Shown in pieces: positions 44,824 through 54,317 of a DNA stretch of 64,000 nt. Source of the DNA: Algoriphagus pacificus (GTDB lineage: Bacteria > Bacteroidota > Bacteroidia > Cytophagales > Cyclobacteriaceae); the NCBI RefSeq assembly GCF_017254845.1, contig NZ_JAFKCU010000003.1:62001-126000 (forward strand). The letters run 5' to 3'. The notes beneath the pieces were generated by a model. It searched no databases and had not been told where the DNA came from. It saw nothing but the letters and a program-made list of their open reading frames with translations. Position 1 is the stretch's first letter; each line of letters begins with the position of its first letter. Made by a program: the position numbers and the translations under genes.

Positions 44824-46053
44824 ATGGTTGATAAATTTATTATCTTTTTCCTCGAAGTTTGTTTTGGGATAAATTTTAATTTTATTGGAACTATCTCGTT
44901 AAGTGAAATTTTTTTAATTTCAACTTTTTTTATTTATTTTAAAAGAAACGATTTCTTACTATATCCTGAATTAAAAATCTTGGCGTGGTTTTACACTGGC
45001 CTTTTTTTTTCCCAAATATTGTCAGAATTAGTAGTTGGAAATTCTTTTAGCAATTCTTTAAAAGGACTTGCTGTAACTATAGTTTCCTTTTTTCATTTTT
45101 ATTTTTTATTTAAATTTTTTATTAAAAATAGATATTTAGTTTTGTTCGCTTTGCTTGGTATGTTATTTAGGAGTTTAATTTTTGGAACCCAGTTTCAAGG
45201 TGATCTATCTGATGTTGTATCTGGGGAAGGTGCAACTTACTTAAAATTTTATATTGCGCCTATTGTAGGAAATATTATACTAATGTTGTCATTATTCTTG
45301 GGGAAATTGAAAGTTTCAGTTTTAACTATAATAATTGGTTTTATTTTTGTAGTTTTAGGAGCTAGAAGTTATGGATCAATTATAGCCTTAACTGGTTTAA
45401 TTTCATTTTATTTTATATTTAAACCATTGATTAATAAAAAGATTATATTTTTCACGGCTATATTTTTAATTTTTATATCTTATGGTTTTTATTTTTTATA
45501 TGTAAGTCAAGTTCTAAATGGAAATATTGAAAGCGGTAATTCTTGGCAAATAAAGAGTTTGGAAAATCCTTATAATCCTTTAAATTTAATATATATGGGT
45601 CGTACAGAAACTATTGTTGGTTTTTATGCTTTTTATGATTCATTTTTTTTTGGTCATGGTGCTTGGGCTGAAGATACTTCAGGTAAATATCATTACTTGA
45701 TGGAATATTTTAAAAATAGTAATAGAGTGCCTACTGAGTTTGATGTAATTCCTTCGCATTCTGTTCTAGTTGGTTCTGGGATGCAAAATGGAATTTTTTC
45801 GTTTTTATTTATGTTTTTGATTTTATATTATTTCACAAAAAGAGGAATTCTTTCAATTTCTAAATTTGATAAATTCTACATTATTATTATTTTCTTTATT
45901 CTTCAATTAATCTGGAATGGAATTTTTTCTCCAAGTTCTCATTTTAGATATACATTACCTTTATATTTTTCTTTTATTTTATCATCTTATATATTTATGT
46001 CTCCAATGAAGTTAATAATTAATTATGAAAATTTGTTTCGTCACAACAGGTGA
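44824..46053 (+). CDS. Wzy-like O-antigen/exopolysaccharide polymerase
   Basis: A 409-residue membrane protein with 10 or more hydrophobic segments and a large loop (about 230-320) containing MGRTETIVGFYAFYDSFFFGHG and PSHSVLVGSG, the arrangement seen in Wzy/WaaL polymerases, which have little sequence identity. Being the only such protein in a Wzx/Wzc locus supports the call. The gene is extremely AT-rich and overlaps the next by 29 bases. Confidence 0.8.
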   Translation: MVDKFIIFFLEVCFGINFNFIGTISLSEIFLISTFFIYFKRNDFLLYPELKILAWFYTGLFFSQILSELVVGNSFSNSLKGLAVTIVSFFHFYFLFKFFIKNRYLVLFALLGMLFRSLIFGTQFQGDLSDVVSGEGATYLKFYIAPIVGNIILMLSLFLGKLKVSVLTIIIGFIFVVLGARSYGSIIALTGLISFYFIFKPLINKKIIFFTAIFLIFISYGFYFLYVSQVLNGNIESGNSWQIKSLENPYNPLNLIYMGRTETIVGFYAFYDSFFFGHGAWAEDTSGKYHYLMEYFKNSNRVPTEFDVIPSHSVLVGSGMQNGIFSFLFMFLILYYFTKRGILSISKFDKFYIIIIFFILQLIWNGIFSPSSHFRYTLPLYFSFILSSYIFMSPMKLIINYENLFRHNR

Positions 46054-47131
46054 TATTAAAAATATAGCGACTTTAAAAAGAGCACTTGGTATGGCTAATC
46101 CACTTTCTAAATTGAATTGGGATGTTCATATTATTCTAGAAAATACGGAAGAAAATGTTTCAAGAGCTGCTGTCGAATGTAATAGTGATGTTAAATTACA
46201 TTATTTTGATAAGTCAAATTTAATAAATGAATTAAGGTCAAAGAACAGTATTGTACAAAGGATTAAACCTGATTTTATATATGTATGTGCTTTTGTTCCT
46301 CGTAATTTTGTTTTAAAAAATTCTGGGGCTAAAATTCTTATAGAACATTCGGAATTACAATCTGGTATTTCTGATATTAAGGGTTTGAAAAAAGTATTTT
46401 CTTATTGTTTGGAATTTTATTCTCTTGTTTATTCTGATGCATTGATTTGTGCTAGTAAATTTCTTGTTGATTATTTTAGGAAAATAAGTGTTTTTAAATT
46501 AAGGAATATTCCTATATTTTATCATCCTTATGCTTTTTCTTATTTGTTAAGTAAAGATGTTAAATTAAATGATATTAAGACAGATATATTGGCTTTATCA
46601 AATAAATTTAATTTTACCTTTCTTGGGACAATTACAAAAAATTATGGTTCGAATTTAATGTTAGAAGCATCTAAATTGTTAGTGGATAGAGGGCTAGAAT
46701 TCCGTCTATTATTATTAGGTAAAGGTAGGCATTATAACGAGGCTATTGAATTTGTTAAAAATAATAAATTAGAAAATTTTGTATTTCTCCCAGGATTTGT
46801 AAAGGAAGAGGATATTTCTCAATATTTTTCTATATCAGATTCTTTCCTTTCTCCTATGAATGATACAATTCAAGATTGGGCTAGATGTCCTAGTAAACTT
46901 TATATGTATCTCCCTTATAGGAAATCAATAGTTACATGTAAAATAGGTGAACCCTATATAGTATTAAAGGACAAAGGTGTTTATTATGATGCTGGTTCTT
47001 CTGTTTCATTAGCTAATACTATGGAAAATGTATTAACTTCTAAAATTAATAAAACAATTGACCCTGATTTACATAGCTGGGATTATAGAACTAAAGAATT
47101 TGATCAATGGATAAAATTAACCTTCAATTAA
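46025..47131 (+). CDS. Glycosyltransferase family 4 (second)
   Basis: A 368-residue GT-B protein. N-terminal ICFVTTGDIKNIATLKRALGMANPLS resembles GT4 acceptor domains; the C-terminal part has FTFLGTITKNYGSNLMLEASKLL, LENFVFLPGFVKEEDISQYFSISD and CPSKLYMYLPYRKSIV, a donor site in which the usual E-x7-E is less clear. The start overlaps the polymerase gene by 29 bases and its end overlaps the propeller gene by 25, indicating translational coupling. Confidence 0.8.
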   Translation: MKICFVTTGDIKNIATLKRALGMANPLSKLNWDVHIILENTEENVSRAAVECNSDVKLHYFDKSNLINELRSKNSIVQRIKPDFIYVCAFVPRNFVLKNSGAKILIEHSELQSGISDIKGLKKVFSYCLEFYSLVYSDALICASKFLVDYFRKISVFKLRNIPIFYHPYAFSYLLSKDVKLNDIKTDILALSNKFNFTFLGTITKNYGSNLMLEASKLLVDRGLEFRLLLLGKGRHYNEAIEFVKNNKLENFVFLPGFVKEEDISQYFSISDSFLSPMNDTIQDWARCPSKLYMYLPYRKSIVTCKIGEPYIVLKDKGVYYDAGSSVSLANTMENVLTSKINKTIDPDLHSWDYRTKEFDQWIKLTFN

Positions 47132-48453
47132 AAAGTGTATTAGGTAAGGGTCATTATTTTTTCGGATTTCATGACTTAATTGCGTTTAGTCATGATAATG
47201 AAAAAATTCTTTGTTTAAATCCTATGGTAATTAATCGTCCGCCCTTGCCTGGAGAAAAAATTGATTTTGGATTTGCAAATACTTTTTCAGGGAATTTTAT
47301 AAGTATTGGAAAGACTAATGCTTTCAATTTTCCGCAAGGAGCTAGACAGCAATGGTTAGATAATGAACATTTTATTATCAATAATCAAATTGGAGACAAA
47401 TGGGGAGCTCAAATTTATGATACAATTTCTGGTAATCAAGTAGAGTCTTATCAATCTTCAATTCATTGTCTTTCAAAGAATAAAAAACTTGCTTTTGGCC
47501 TAGATTATCAAAGAATTCACAGATTGGGTGGATATGGTTATATTGGGATTAATGATGAATGTTATAATGATCCTAGTCCTTCAACTCAAGGTTTATGGAT
47601 TTTAGATTTACATTCTAAAGAGAGAAAATTACTTGTTTCTATTAAAGAGGTAGCTGAATGTGATATTTTTTCTAGCTCTAAAGACGTATCTCATCATTTT
47701 ATTACTCATCCTGTGCTTAACCCTTCAAATAATAGGATTGCTTTCTTACATAGGTTTTTCCTTCCAGATGGTGGTATTAGAACTAGATTAATGTCGATTG
47801 GAATTGAGGGAAATAACTTAAGATGTTTAGCTGTTGGTTTTTTAAGTCATTTTGACTGGAAGGATGATCAAACCATTTTTATTTGGGGTCGCACAGGTGG
47901 TAATGTAGATAATATACGTTCTAATCCAATTTTCTCAAATCCACTTGTTAAACCTTTATTGGGAGTAGCTAAAAATTTTTTGAAAAATATTCTTTATAAA
48001 GTTTCGAATCAATTGTCAATGTCTTTTTTGCTTGTTAGAGATAATGATATTCCTAATATAAAAGAGATTGCTAAAGGTATATTAACTGAGGATGGGCATC
48101 CTATGTTTTCTCCTATTAATCGTGATTTAATTATTAATGATACATACCCCAATTCTAATGGCGAAAGAATTTTAATGCTTTTTGACTTTTATTCAAATGT
48201 TAGGAGAGATTTGGGTGTTTTTAAAATGATAAATGAAAAACCTTACATTGCCGATTATTATCAAGTTACTAAAGGGGTAGATCAAAATATTCTTAATATG
48301 ATCTCTTATGAACTCTACTGTTTTACTAGATCAGGTTTACATTGTGACTTACATCCTAGGTGGAATGCTAATGGAACTTCTATAGCATTTGATTCTATTC
48401 ATGAAGGAAAAAGAAATCTTTATTGGACAAATATAGAAAACCTTATTTCATGA
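47107..48453 (+). CDS. Cytoplasmic TolB/oligogalacturonate-lyase-like beta-propeller protein
   Basis: A 448-residue protein without signal peptide. Repeated strand-turn units such as FSHDNEKILCLNP, LSKNKKLAFGLDY, LNPSNNRIAFLHR, FSPINRDLIINDT and HPRWNANGTSIAFDS show a WD40/TolB-like propeller. The N-terminal GKGHYFFGFHD and C-terminal CDLHPRWNANGT recall the metal/substrate site of oligogalacturonate lyase-like (PL22) propellers. It lies inside the glycosyltransferase operon (overlaps of 25 and 4 bases). Possible roles are a sugar-modifying lyase/epimerase or a scaffold; none is shown. Confidence 0.62.
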   Translation: MDKINLQLKSVLGKGHYFFGFHDLIAFSHDNEKILCLNPMVINRPPLPGEKIDFGFANTFSGNFISIGKTNAFNFPQGARQQWLDNEHFIINNQIGDKWGAQIYDTISGNQVESYQSSIHCLSKNKKLAFGLDYQRIHRLGGYGYIGINDECYNDPSPSTQGLWILDLHSKERKLLVSIKEVAECDIFSSSKDVSHHFITHPVLNPSNNRIAFLHRFFLPDGGIRTRLMSIGIEGNNLRCLAVGFLSHFDWKDDQTIFIWGRTGGNVDNIRSNPIFSNPLVKPLLGVAKNFLKNILYKVSNQLSMSFLLVRDNDIPNIKEIAKGILTEDGHPMFSPINRDLIINDTYPNSNGERILMLFDFYSNVRRDLGVFKMINEKPYIADYYQVTKGVDQNILNMISYELYCFTRSGLHCDLHPRWNANGTSIAFDSIHEGKRNLYWTNIENLIS

Positions 48454-49511
48454 TTTCAATACTTCAACCTCATGTTCCACATTATCGTGAAGAATTTTTT
48501 GCAGGCATAGGTCGTTTTAATCGGATTAATATTTATTGTTATAATCTTAAAGAAGCTAAGAGCGAAAACTTTTTCCCATCAAATTTGAAAGTAAAAAAAA
48601 TAAGAAATATTCAATTTGGTCCATTCCTTTTTTATAATCCGTTTAGTTTATTTAGGAATAAGGATGAAACTTTAGTTCTAATGCTTCATTTTGGACATCT
48701 ATCAACATGGTTTTTATTATTTTCTAAATTTTTTCACAAGAAGAAAATAATTTTGATGGGGCAGGGGATATCTGTTAAAAGGTACCTTCAAGAAACAAAT
48801 AAGCCTGATTTTAAATTAAAATTAATGATTTCTTTAGCTGACGGAGCATGGATTTATACAAAAAAGGAGGCAAATCAATGGCAAAAAATTTTTCCAAGAA
48901 AAAGTATAATTGCGCTGTCAAATACGATATCGGGAGTTGAGAGTATATTAGAATTTACTCATGTTCAAACAAAAGAAAATCTAAAAAAACAATACAGGAT
49001 AGGTCAATCAACATGCTTTATTTTTTGTGCAAGATTTACAAATAATTATCGTCGTATAGATTTGATGATTGAATTGATCGAAAAATTGGACTCAAAAAAA
49101 TTTGGATTTATAATTATTGGAGATGGAAAGTTAAAACCGGATTTTAGTTCGTATTCAAATGTATACGATTTTGGTTCAGTATATGATCAGTCCTTAAAAG
49201 ACGATCTTTTTACTGTTGCTGATTTTTATTTGCAACCTGGTTGGATTGGTCTATCAATTGTTGAAGCTTTAGCATATGGTAAACCCGTTTTGACATTTAA
49301 GCGTTCAGAACATACCTTACAATGCGTTGAATATTACTATTTAAAACATAAGATAAATGGATTGATATTTGAAAATATACAAGATGCATTGTGCCAGATT
49401 GAAAATTTAGATGATTATTTTCAAAATCAAATGTCCATAAATGCCCGTGAATATGTTCGAAAAAATTTATTAATGAAGAATATGATTGATCAGGCAAACT
49501 CTATTATTTAA
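48450..49511 (+). CDS. Glycosyltransferase family 4 (third)
   Basis: A 353-residue GT-B protein. The ATG at 48450 overlaps the upstream stop as ATGA; the frame also extends a little into the preceding gene. N-terminal ISILQPHVPHYREEFFAGI is the common start of GT4 proteins acting on capsule units; the donor domain has FIFCARFTNNYRRIDLMIELIEKL and PGWIGLSIVEALAYGKPVLTF with the E of the GT4 motif. Confidence 0.83.
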   Translation: MISILQPHVPHYREEFFAGIGRFNRINIYCYNLKEAKSENFFPSNLKVKKIRNIQFGPFLFYNPFSLFRNKDETLVLMLHFGHLSTWFLLFSKFFHKKKIILMGQGISVKRYLQETNKPDFKLKLMISLADGAWIYTKKEANQWQKIFPRKSIIALSNTISGVESILEFTHVQTKENLKKQYRIGQSTCFIFCARFTNNYRRIDLMIELIEKLDSKKFGFIIIGDGKLKPDFSSYSNVYDFGSVYDQSLKDDLFTVADFYLQPGWIGLSIVEALAYGKPVLTFKRSEHTLQCVEYYYLKHKINGLIFENIQDALCQIENLDDYFQNQMSINAREYVRKNLLMKNMIDQANSII

Positions 49512-49512
49512 T

Positions 49513-50619
49513 TTGAAAGTTATTCATTTTATAGCATCTATTGATAAAAATGATGGTGGAACAACTGCCTATATTCAGTTATTGAGTTCTGCTATTAGCT
49601 CAAAAATCGAATTAATTATTGCTACAGGTAAAACGGCAAATCCTGTGCAAATTCCTAATGTAAAAGTTGTTTTTTTTGAATTCTCTCTTTGGGTTTTGCC
49701 AAGATTGAAAAATAACTTTCTTAAGTTAATTGAATATGAAAAACCGGATATTGTTCATATTAATGGGATTTGGACTCCTCAAAATTGGCTATTTCAGAAA
49801 GTTGCTCAAGAACTTGGAATAAAAGTTATTCTTTCTCCACATGGTATGTTAGAGCCCTATATATTAGCTAGAAATCCTTGGAAGAAAAAGCTAGCTTTAT
49901 TTTTATATCAAGATACAGCAATAAGGTCAGCTGATTACATACATGTAACTGCCAGTTCAGAACTAAACCAAATTAGAAATTTGGGCTATAAGCAAGATAG
50001 TTTTGTTATTCCTAATGGTATAAATCTATCAGAAGTTAGAAGAAAAAAGGATTTTCGTTCGATAGGTGAACCACTTAGGATTTTGTTTCTTTCTCGAATT
50101 CACCCAAAGAAAGGGATCGAGGTGTTACTAGAAGCATTAGCTCTAAGAAAAATACCAGATTTTAAACTGAAAATTTGTGGGACAGGGGAAGAAAGCTATA
50201 TTTCTTCATTGAAAAAGAAAACTTCCGATTTAGAATTAAATAAAAAAGTTTTTTATCCAGGTGCGGCTTATGAAGATCTGAAATGGGATTTGTTTTGTTG
50301 GGCCGATATATTTGTATTACCAACTTATTCTGAAAATTTTGGTATAGTCGTAGCTGAAGCTTTAGCTGTTGGAATACCTGTAATAACCACAACTGAAACT
50401 CCTTGGCAAGAATTAGAATTAAATGGTTGTGGGTGGTGGATTAAGTTATCTAAAGAAAATCTTGCAAAAACGTTAAAGATTGCCAATGAATTATCCCCTG
50501 AACAATTGAAAGAAATGGGAAAAAGGGGAGTTGAACTTATTGAAAAAAAATATGAAATCAATTTTGTGGCAGAGGCTTTCCTTGAAGCATATAAGAAAAA
50601 GTGCGTAAAAAATAATTAA
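49513..50619 (+). CDS. Glycosyltransferase family 4 (fourth)
   Basis: A 368-residue GT-B protein starting at TTG 49513 (TTG-AAA-GTT, MKVIHFIASIDKNDGG), one base after the previous stop; a TTG at 49486 is the alternative. Clear GT4 pattern: NGIWTPQNW, LSPHGMLEPY, FLSRIHPKKGIEVLLEAL, KVFYPGAAYEDLKWDLFCWAD and ENFGIVVAEALAVGIPVI with E-x7-E. The stop overlaps the next ATG as TAATG. Confidence 0.92.
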   Translation: MKVIHFIASIDKNDGGTTAYIQLLSSAISSKIELIIATGKTANPVQIPNVKVVFFEFSLWVLPRLKNNFLKLIEYEKPDIVHINGIWTPQNWLFQKVAQELGIKVILSPHGMLEPYILARNPWKKKLALFLYQDTAIRSADYIHVTASSELNQIRNLGYKQDSFVIPNGINLSEVRRKKDFRSIGEPLRILFLSRIHPKKGIEVLLEALALRKIPDFKLKICGTGEESYISSLKKKTSDLELNKKVFYPGAAYEDLKWDLFCWADIFVLPTYSENFGIVVAEALAVGIPVITTTETPWQELELNGCGWWIKLSKENLAKTLKIANELSPEQLKEMGKRGVELIEKKYEINFVAEAFLEAYKKKCVKNN

Positions 50620-51167
50620 TGCAGACTGACTTAAATTTATTTAAATCAAATACTTTTGATAAGGGAGCTGGTTTATTAAAGAGAACGTTGTGGTTTTTGA
50701 TACATGCTCTAATTATTGAATCAGCCTGGATGCCAGTAATGGGCTTAAAGATTTATCTACTTCGGATATTTGGTGCAAAATTGGGAAGAGGATTAATTAT
50801 CAAAACCTCAGTTCGAATAAAGTTTCCTTGGAAGCTAGAATTAGGAGACTATGTTTGGTTAGGAGAAGGTTGTTGGATTGATAATTTGGATAATATTAAG
50901 ATTGGAAGTCATGTATGTATTTCTCAAGGAGCGCAATTACTAACTGGAAATCATGATTATACAATGTCTTCATTTGATTATCGTAATGCACCTATTGTTT
51001 TAGAAGATGGAGTTTGGATTGGAGCTCAAGCAGTTGTCTGCCCGGGTGTCGTTTGTAAGTCACATTCAATATTAACTGTTGGTTCAATTGCGACACGAGA
51101 CTTAGAACAATTCACCGTGTACCAAGGGAATCCTGCAGTTCCTATTAGAAAAAGAAAAATTAAATAA
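50619..51167 (+). CDS. WcaF-like colanic acid type acetyltransferase
   Basis: A 182-residue LbH acetyltransferase close to WcaF: LWFLIHALIIESAWMPVMGLK, then hexapeptide repeats (LGDYVWLGEGCWIDN, IGSHVCISQGAQLLTGNHDYT) and VWIGAQAVVCPGVVCKSHSIL. Probably acetylates a fucose or other residue of the polymer. Last gene of the AT-rich block. Confidence 0.88.
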   Translation: MQTDLNLFKSNTFDKGAGLLKRTLWFLIHALIIESAWMPVMGLKIYLLRIFGAKLGRGLIIKTSVRIKFPWKLELGDYVWLGEGCWIDNLDNIKIGSHVCISQGAQLLTGNHDYTMSSFDYRNAPIVLEDGVWIGAQAVVCPGVVCKSHSILTVGSIATRDLEQFTVYQGNPAVPIRKRKIK

Positions 51168-51238
51168 GTTGCCTAGAATTCTTTTATATATCTTTAACTA
51201 TAAATTATCAAGTCATCCATAATTTTATTTTCGAAGAA

Positions 51239-52870
51239 ATGATTTTTAAATTCTGTTATTTTAAAAAGGATTTCTTTTTTTTTCTATTTATCTTTTTCTC
51301 TTCTGTTCTAAATGCTCAGACTTTGCCTTCCGATTATCCTGTTTTTTCACTAGAGTCAAGGAGAAGTCAATTACTAAAAGAAATTCCAGATTCAATCAAA
51401 TATTCTTTTTTACAAAGCCCAGAAATGGCTTTTCAAAAGCCTTGGATTAAAGAAATAGGGCATGGTACCAAGTATGGTATTATTCCAACCCGTATTTCGG
51501 TTTTTGGAAATACTGTTCGTCCTTATTGGTATAGCCCCAATGGAATGATCCCCGGAAAAGGAATGCAATTTTATATATCTGGAGGAGGATTTATATCAAA
51601 AAAATACTTTAGTATTGATTTTCAGCCTGAGATTAATATTGCTCAGAATTTAAGATATCAAGGCAGTACAGTCCTTCTAAATGTTTTTCCGAATGGTGAA
51701 AATCCTGAAAGATTTGGTGATGAGTTTTATACTAGAATTGGTTTGGGTCAATCAAAGATTGTAGGGAAATTAGGCGCATTTGAATTAGGCTTATCAAATC
51801 GTAATTTATGGTGGGGGCCAGGTCAGTGGAATGCACTAACTTTCTCAAATAATGCGCCTGGATTTTTTCATGGAGTATTAGGTACTCATAGACCTGCAAA
51901 GACATTTTTTGGTTCCTTTGAATTTCAAATGATTTCTGGTTTCCCGGAATCAAAAAAATATCATACTTATCAAGATTCTGTTTTAAATTCTCGAAGTAGA
52001 ATAAAACCTAATAGAAATAGGTATCTAAATGCATTAAATTTTTCCATTTCTCCAAAATGGATATCTGGACTATCAATAGGAGCTGCTCGAACAGTTCAAA
52101 CATTTACCGATTCTGTTTCTGTTAAAAATTTTATAGATATATTTCCTGTATTCTGGGGAGTGACAAAGCAGTCCGTTGGGTCAGATTTAGTAGGGAAGTC
52201 AGATCGAGGGAGAGATCAACAGATTACCGTCTTTTTTAGACAGGTAATTCCTAAGGCAGGTTTAGAATTCTATGGTGAATTTGGAAGAAGAGACCATGCC
52301 TTAAATATGAGAGATCTAATTCTTAGTCCAGCTCATTCTAGAGCATATTTATTGGGATTTAATAAGCTTTTTCAGCTTCCGAATTTGAAATTAATACAGA
52401 TTAGAGGGGAGATGACTCAGCAATCTCAATCTGTTAATTGGATAGTTAGAGCAGCAAGCACCACTCCTTGGCATACCAATGGGACGATCGGCGGATTTAC
52501 ATCTTGGGATCAGGCTATGGGAGTTGGACTTGGGATGGGGTCAAATGCACAAATGCTTGAGATTTCTTTAGTTGAAGACCTTAATAAGCTTGGGCTCTAT
52601 TTAGAGCGTAAGGCTCCTTTTGCTGATTTTTATGATACCGCGGATCTAGCTAAGAATGGTTACGAACCATGGATTGATTTTACTGCCGGTCCGGTATTCG
52701 ATCATCAGTGGAAGAATCTGATTTTTTCTGGAAGAATGCTATTTACCTATGCCTCTAACTATTATTGGTCTCAGGAACTAGGAAGCCAGAAAAATGTTGA
52801 TTTCCCTCAGAAAAATAACCTCTTCTCTACAAGCACTCAGGTGAATTTGATTTATCTATTCAACAAGTAA
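51239..52870 (+). CDS. Wzi-like capsule assembly outer-membrane protein
   Basis: A 543-residue protein with a very hydrophobic signal peptide (cleavage after about residue 26, NAQ). The mature part shows alternating amphipathic strands of a beta-barrel; GLSNRNLWWGPGQWNALTFSNNAPGFFHG and FYGEFGRRDH are conserved in the capsule-assembly Wzi family. Wzi helps anchor or organise the polymer at the cell surface. It follows the glycosyltransferase block after 71 bases and base composition begins to return to the chromosomal average. Confidence 0.85.
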   Translation: MIFKFCYFKKDFFFFLFIFFSSVLNAQTLPSDYPVFSLESRRSQLLKEIPDSIKYSFLQSPEMAFQKPWIKEIGHGTKYGIIPTRISVFGNTVRPYWYSPNGMIPGKGMQFYISGGGFISKKYFSIDFQPEINIAQNLRYQGSTVLLNVFPNGENPERFGDEFYTRIGLGQSKIVGKLGAFELGLSNRNLWWGPGQWNALTFSNNAPGFFHGVLGTHRPAKTFFGSFEFQMISGFPESKKYHTYQDSVLNSRSRIKPNRNRYLNALNFSISPKWISGLSIGAARTVQTFTDSVSVKNFIDIFPVFWGVTKQSVGSDLVGKSDRGRDQQITVFFRQVIPKAGLEFYGEFGRRDHALNMRDLILSPAHSRAYLLGFNKLFQLPNLKLIQIRGEMTQQSQSVNWIVRAASTTPWHTNGTIGGFTSWDQAMGVGLGMGSNAQMLEISLVEDLNKLGLYLERKAPFADFYDTADLAKNGYEPWIDFTAGPVFDHQWKNLIFSGRMLFTYASNYYWSQELGSQKNVDFPQKNNLFSTSTQVNLIYLFNK

Positions 52871-52874
52871 GGTT

Positions 52875-53047
52875 AAGCCACAGAGTGGAAAAAAAATAAA
52901 ATATAAACCCTAGCATGTTAAAAGTTAAGCTGTAAAACGTTAATTCATGCTTTATTTTAACATTTAACCATTAACCTTTTAACATTACTACCCTCAATGA
53001 ATCTTTGCCCCTCATACTATGTGGACTCAGTGTTCTCTGTGGTTTAG
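52875..53047. repeat. CACAGAG/CTCTGTG and TTAAC repeats between wzi-like and wcaI-like genes
   Basis: AAGCCACAGAG (52875-52885) and CTCTGTGGTTTA (ending 53047) bracket the intergenic region as near-inverted copies; inside, TGTTAAAAGTTAA and TTAACCTTTTAACA form an imperfect inverted repeat. The right end lies 6 bases before the next ATG. Confidence 0.7.
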
Positions 53048-53053
53048 TTTACC

Positions 53054-54289
53054 ATGCGGATTTTAGTTTTTGGAATTAATTATGCCCCAGACCTGACAGG
53101 GATAGGGAAATATACAGGGGAGATGTGTTCCTACCTGGCTTCAAAAGGTCATCAGGTTAGCATGATTACTGCTCATCCCTATTACCCTCAATGGAAATTG
53201 GCAGATGGCTATCCTAAATACTTTTGGAAGAAAGAAATGATTGATGGGGTAGAAGTAATCCGTTGTCCACTTTATATTCCTGAAGATCCCTCCGCTATAA
53301 AGAAAATCATTCATGAGCTGGCCTTTCTAGCCAGCATTTTTCCTATATGGTTTAGGAAGCTTTTCAGTAGAAAATACGATTTTGTTATTTGCCTGAATCC
53401 TCCATTTCATCTTACTGCCTATCCATTAATGGTGAAATGGTTTCGAGGTTCCAAATTAATCAGCCATGTTCAGGATTTACAGGTTGATGTAGTTCATGAT
53501 CTGGAATTGATTAACAATAAGTCGCTAATCAATCTAATGTTTGCCTTCGAACGCTTTTATTTCAAGAAAAGTGATTATGTCAGTACCATCAGTTTGGGTA
53601 TGGAAAGAAAAATTGCTGCCAAGGGTATTCCTGCTTATAAACAATGGTTATTTCCAAACTGGGTAGATTCTGACTTTATTAAACCCATGACTAAAGAAGA
53701 GTCTTTAAGGGAAAGCTTTGGATTAAAGAAATCAGATCAGGTAGTTCTCTATTCTGGCAATATGGGAGAGAAGCAAGGATTGGAGTTTATTTTAGATGCT
53801 GCGCTTAGCTTTAAAAATGATACTTCCATTCAATTTGTAATTGTTGGAGATGGGGGAGCTAAAAAGAGATTGGAAGAGCAAGCTCAGGATTTGGGCTTGG
53901 ATAATGTACGATTCTTTCCTTTGCAGCCTTATGAGGATTTATCAAGGCTGCTTGCTATTGCTGATGTTCATTTGGTACTTCAGAAGAAGGAGGCCTCAGA
54001 CTTGGTTATGCCATCTAAGTTGACCGGAATTTTGGCAGCAGGTGGATTGGCTTTAATCACAGCAGTGGAAGGAACAAGTTTATATGATGTTGTTGCAGAA
54101 CATCAAATGGGAGTCTTAATCGAACCAGGTTCCGCTGAAGAATTAGTCAAAGGAATTAAATTCTGCTTGGAAAGTGAGGATGCTGAAAGAATCAAAATAA
54201 ATGCAAGAAGCTATGCAGAAAAGTCTTTGGCTAAAGAAGCAGTGTTGGGAGCTTTTGAAGATAAACTTATAAAAGCTTTGAATACTTAG
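53054..54289 (+). CDS. WcaI-like glycosyltransferase family 4
   Basis: A 411-residue GT-B enzyme close to the colanic-acid WcaI group: ILVFGINYAPDLTGIGKYTGEM, MITAHPYYPQWK, LNPPFHLTAYPLM, HVQDLQVDVVHDL and LYSGNMGEKQGLEFILDA are recognisable. The donor motif is variant (KKEASDLVMPSKLTGILAAGG). WcaI is a fucosyltransferase in E. coli, which would agree with the GDP-fucose genes in this locus, but specificity here is inference. Confidence 0.88.
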   Translation: MRILVFGINYAPDLTGIGKYTGEMCSYLASKGHQVSMITAHPYYPQWKLADGYPKYFWKKEMIDGVEVIRCPLYIPEDPSAIKKIIHELAFLASIFPIWFRKLFSRKYDFVICLNPPFHLTAYPLMVKWFRGSKLISHVQDLQVDVVHDLELINNKSLINLMFAFERFYFKKSDYVSTISLGMERKIAAKGIPAYKQWLFPNWVDSDFIKPMTKEESLRESFGLKKSDQVVLYSGNMGEKQGLEFILDAALSFKNDTSIQFVIVGDGGAKKRLEEQAQDLGLDNVRFFPLQPYEDLSRLLAIADVHLVLQKKEASDLVMPSKLTGILAAGGLALITAVEGTSLYDVVAEHQMGVLIEPGSAEELVKGIKFCLESEDAERIKINARSYAEKSLAKEAVLGAFEDKLIKALNT

Positions 54290-54317
54290 AGTTAATAACT
54301 TCCAATTTGAAACTAAT

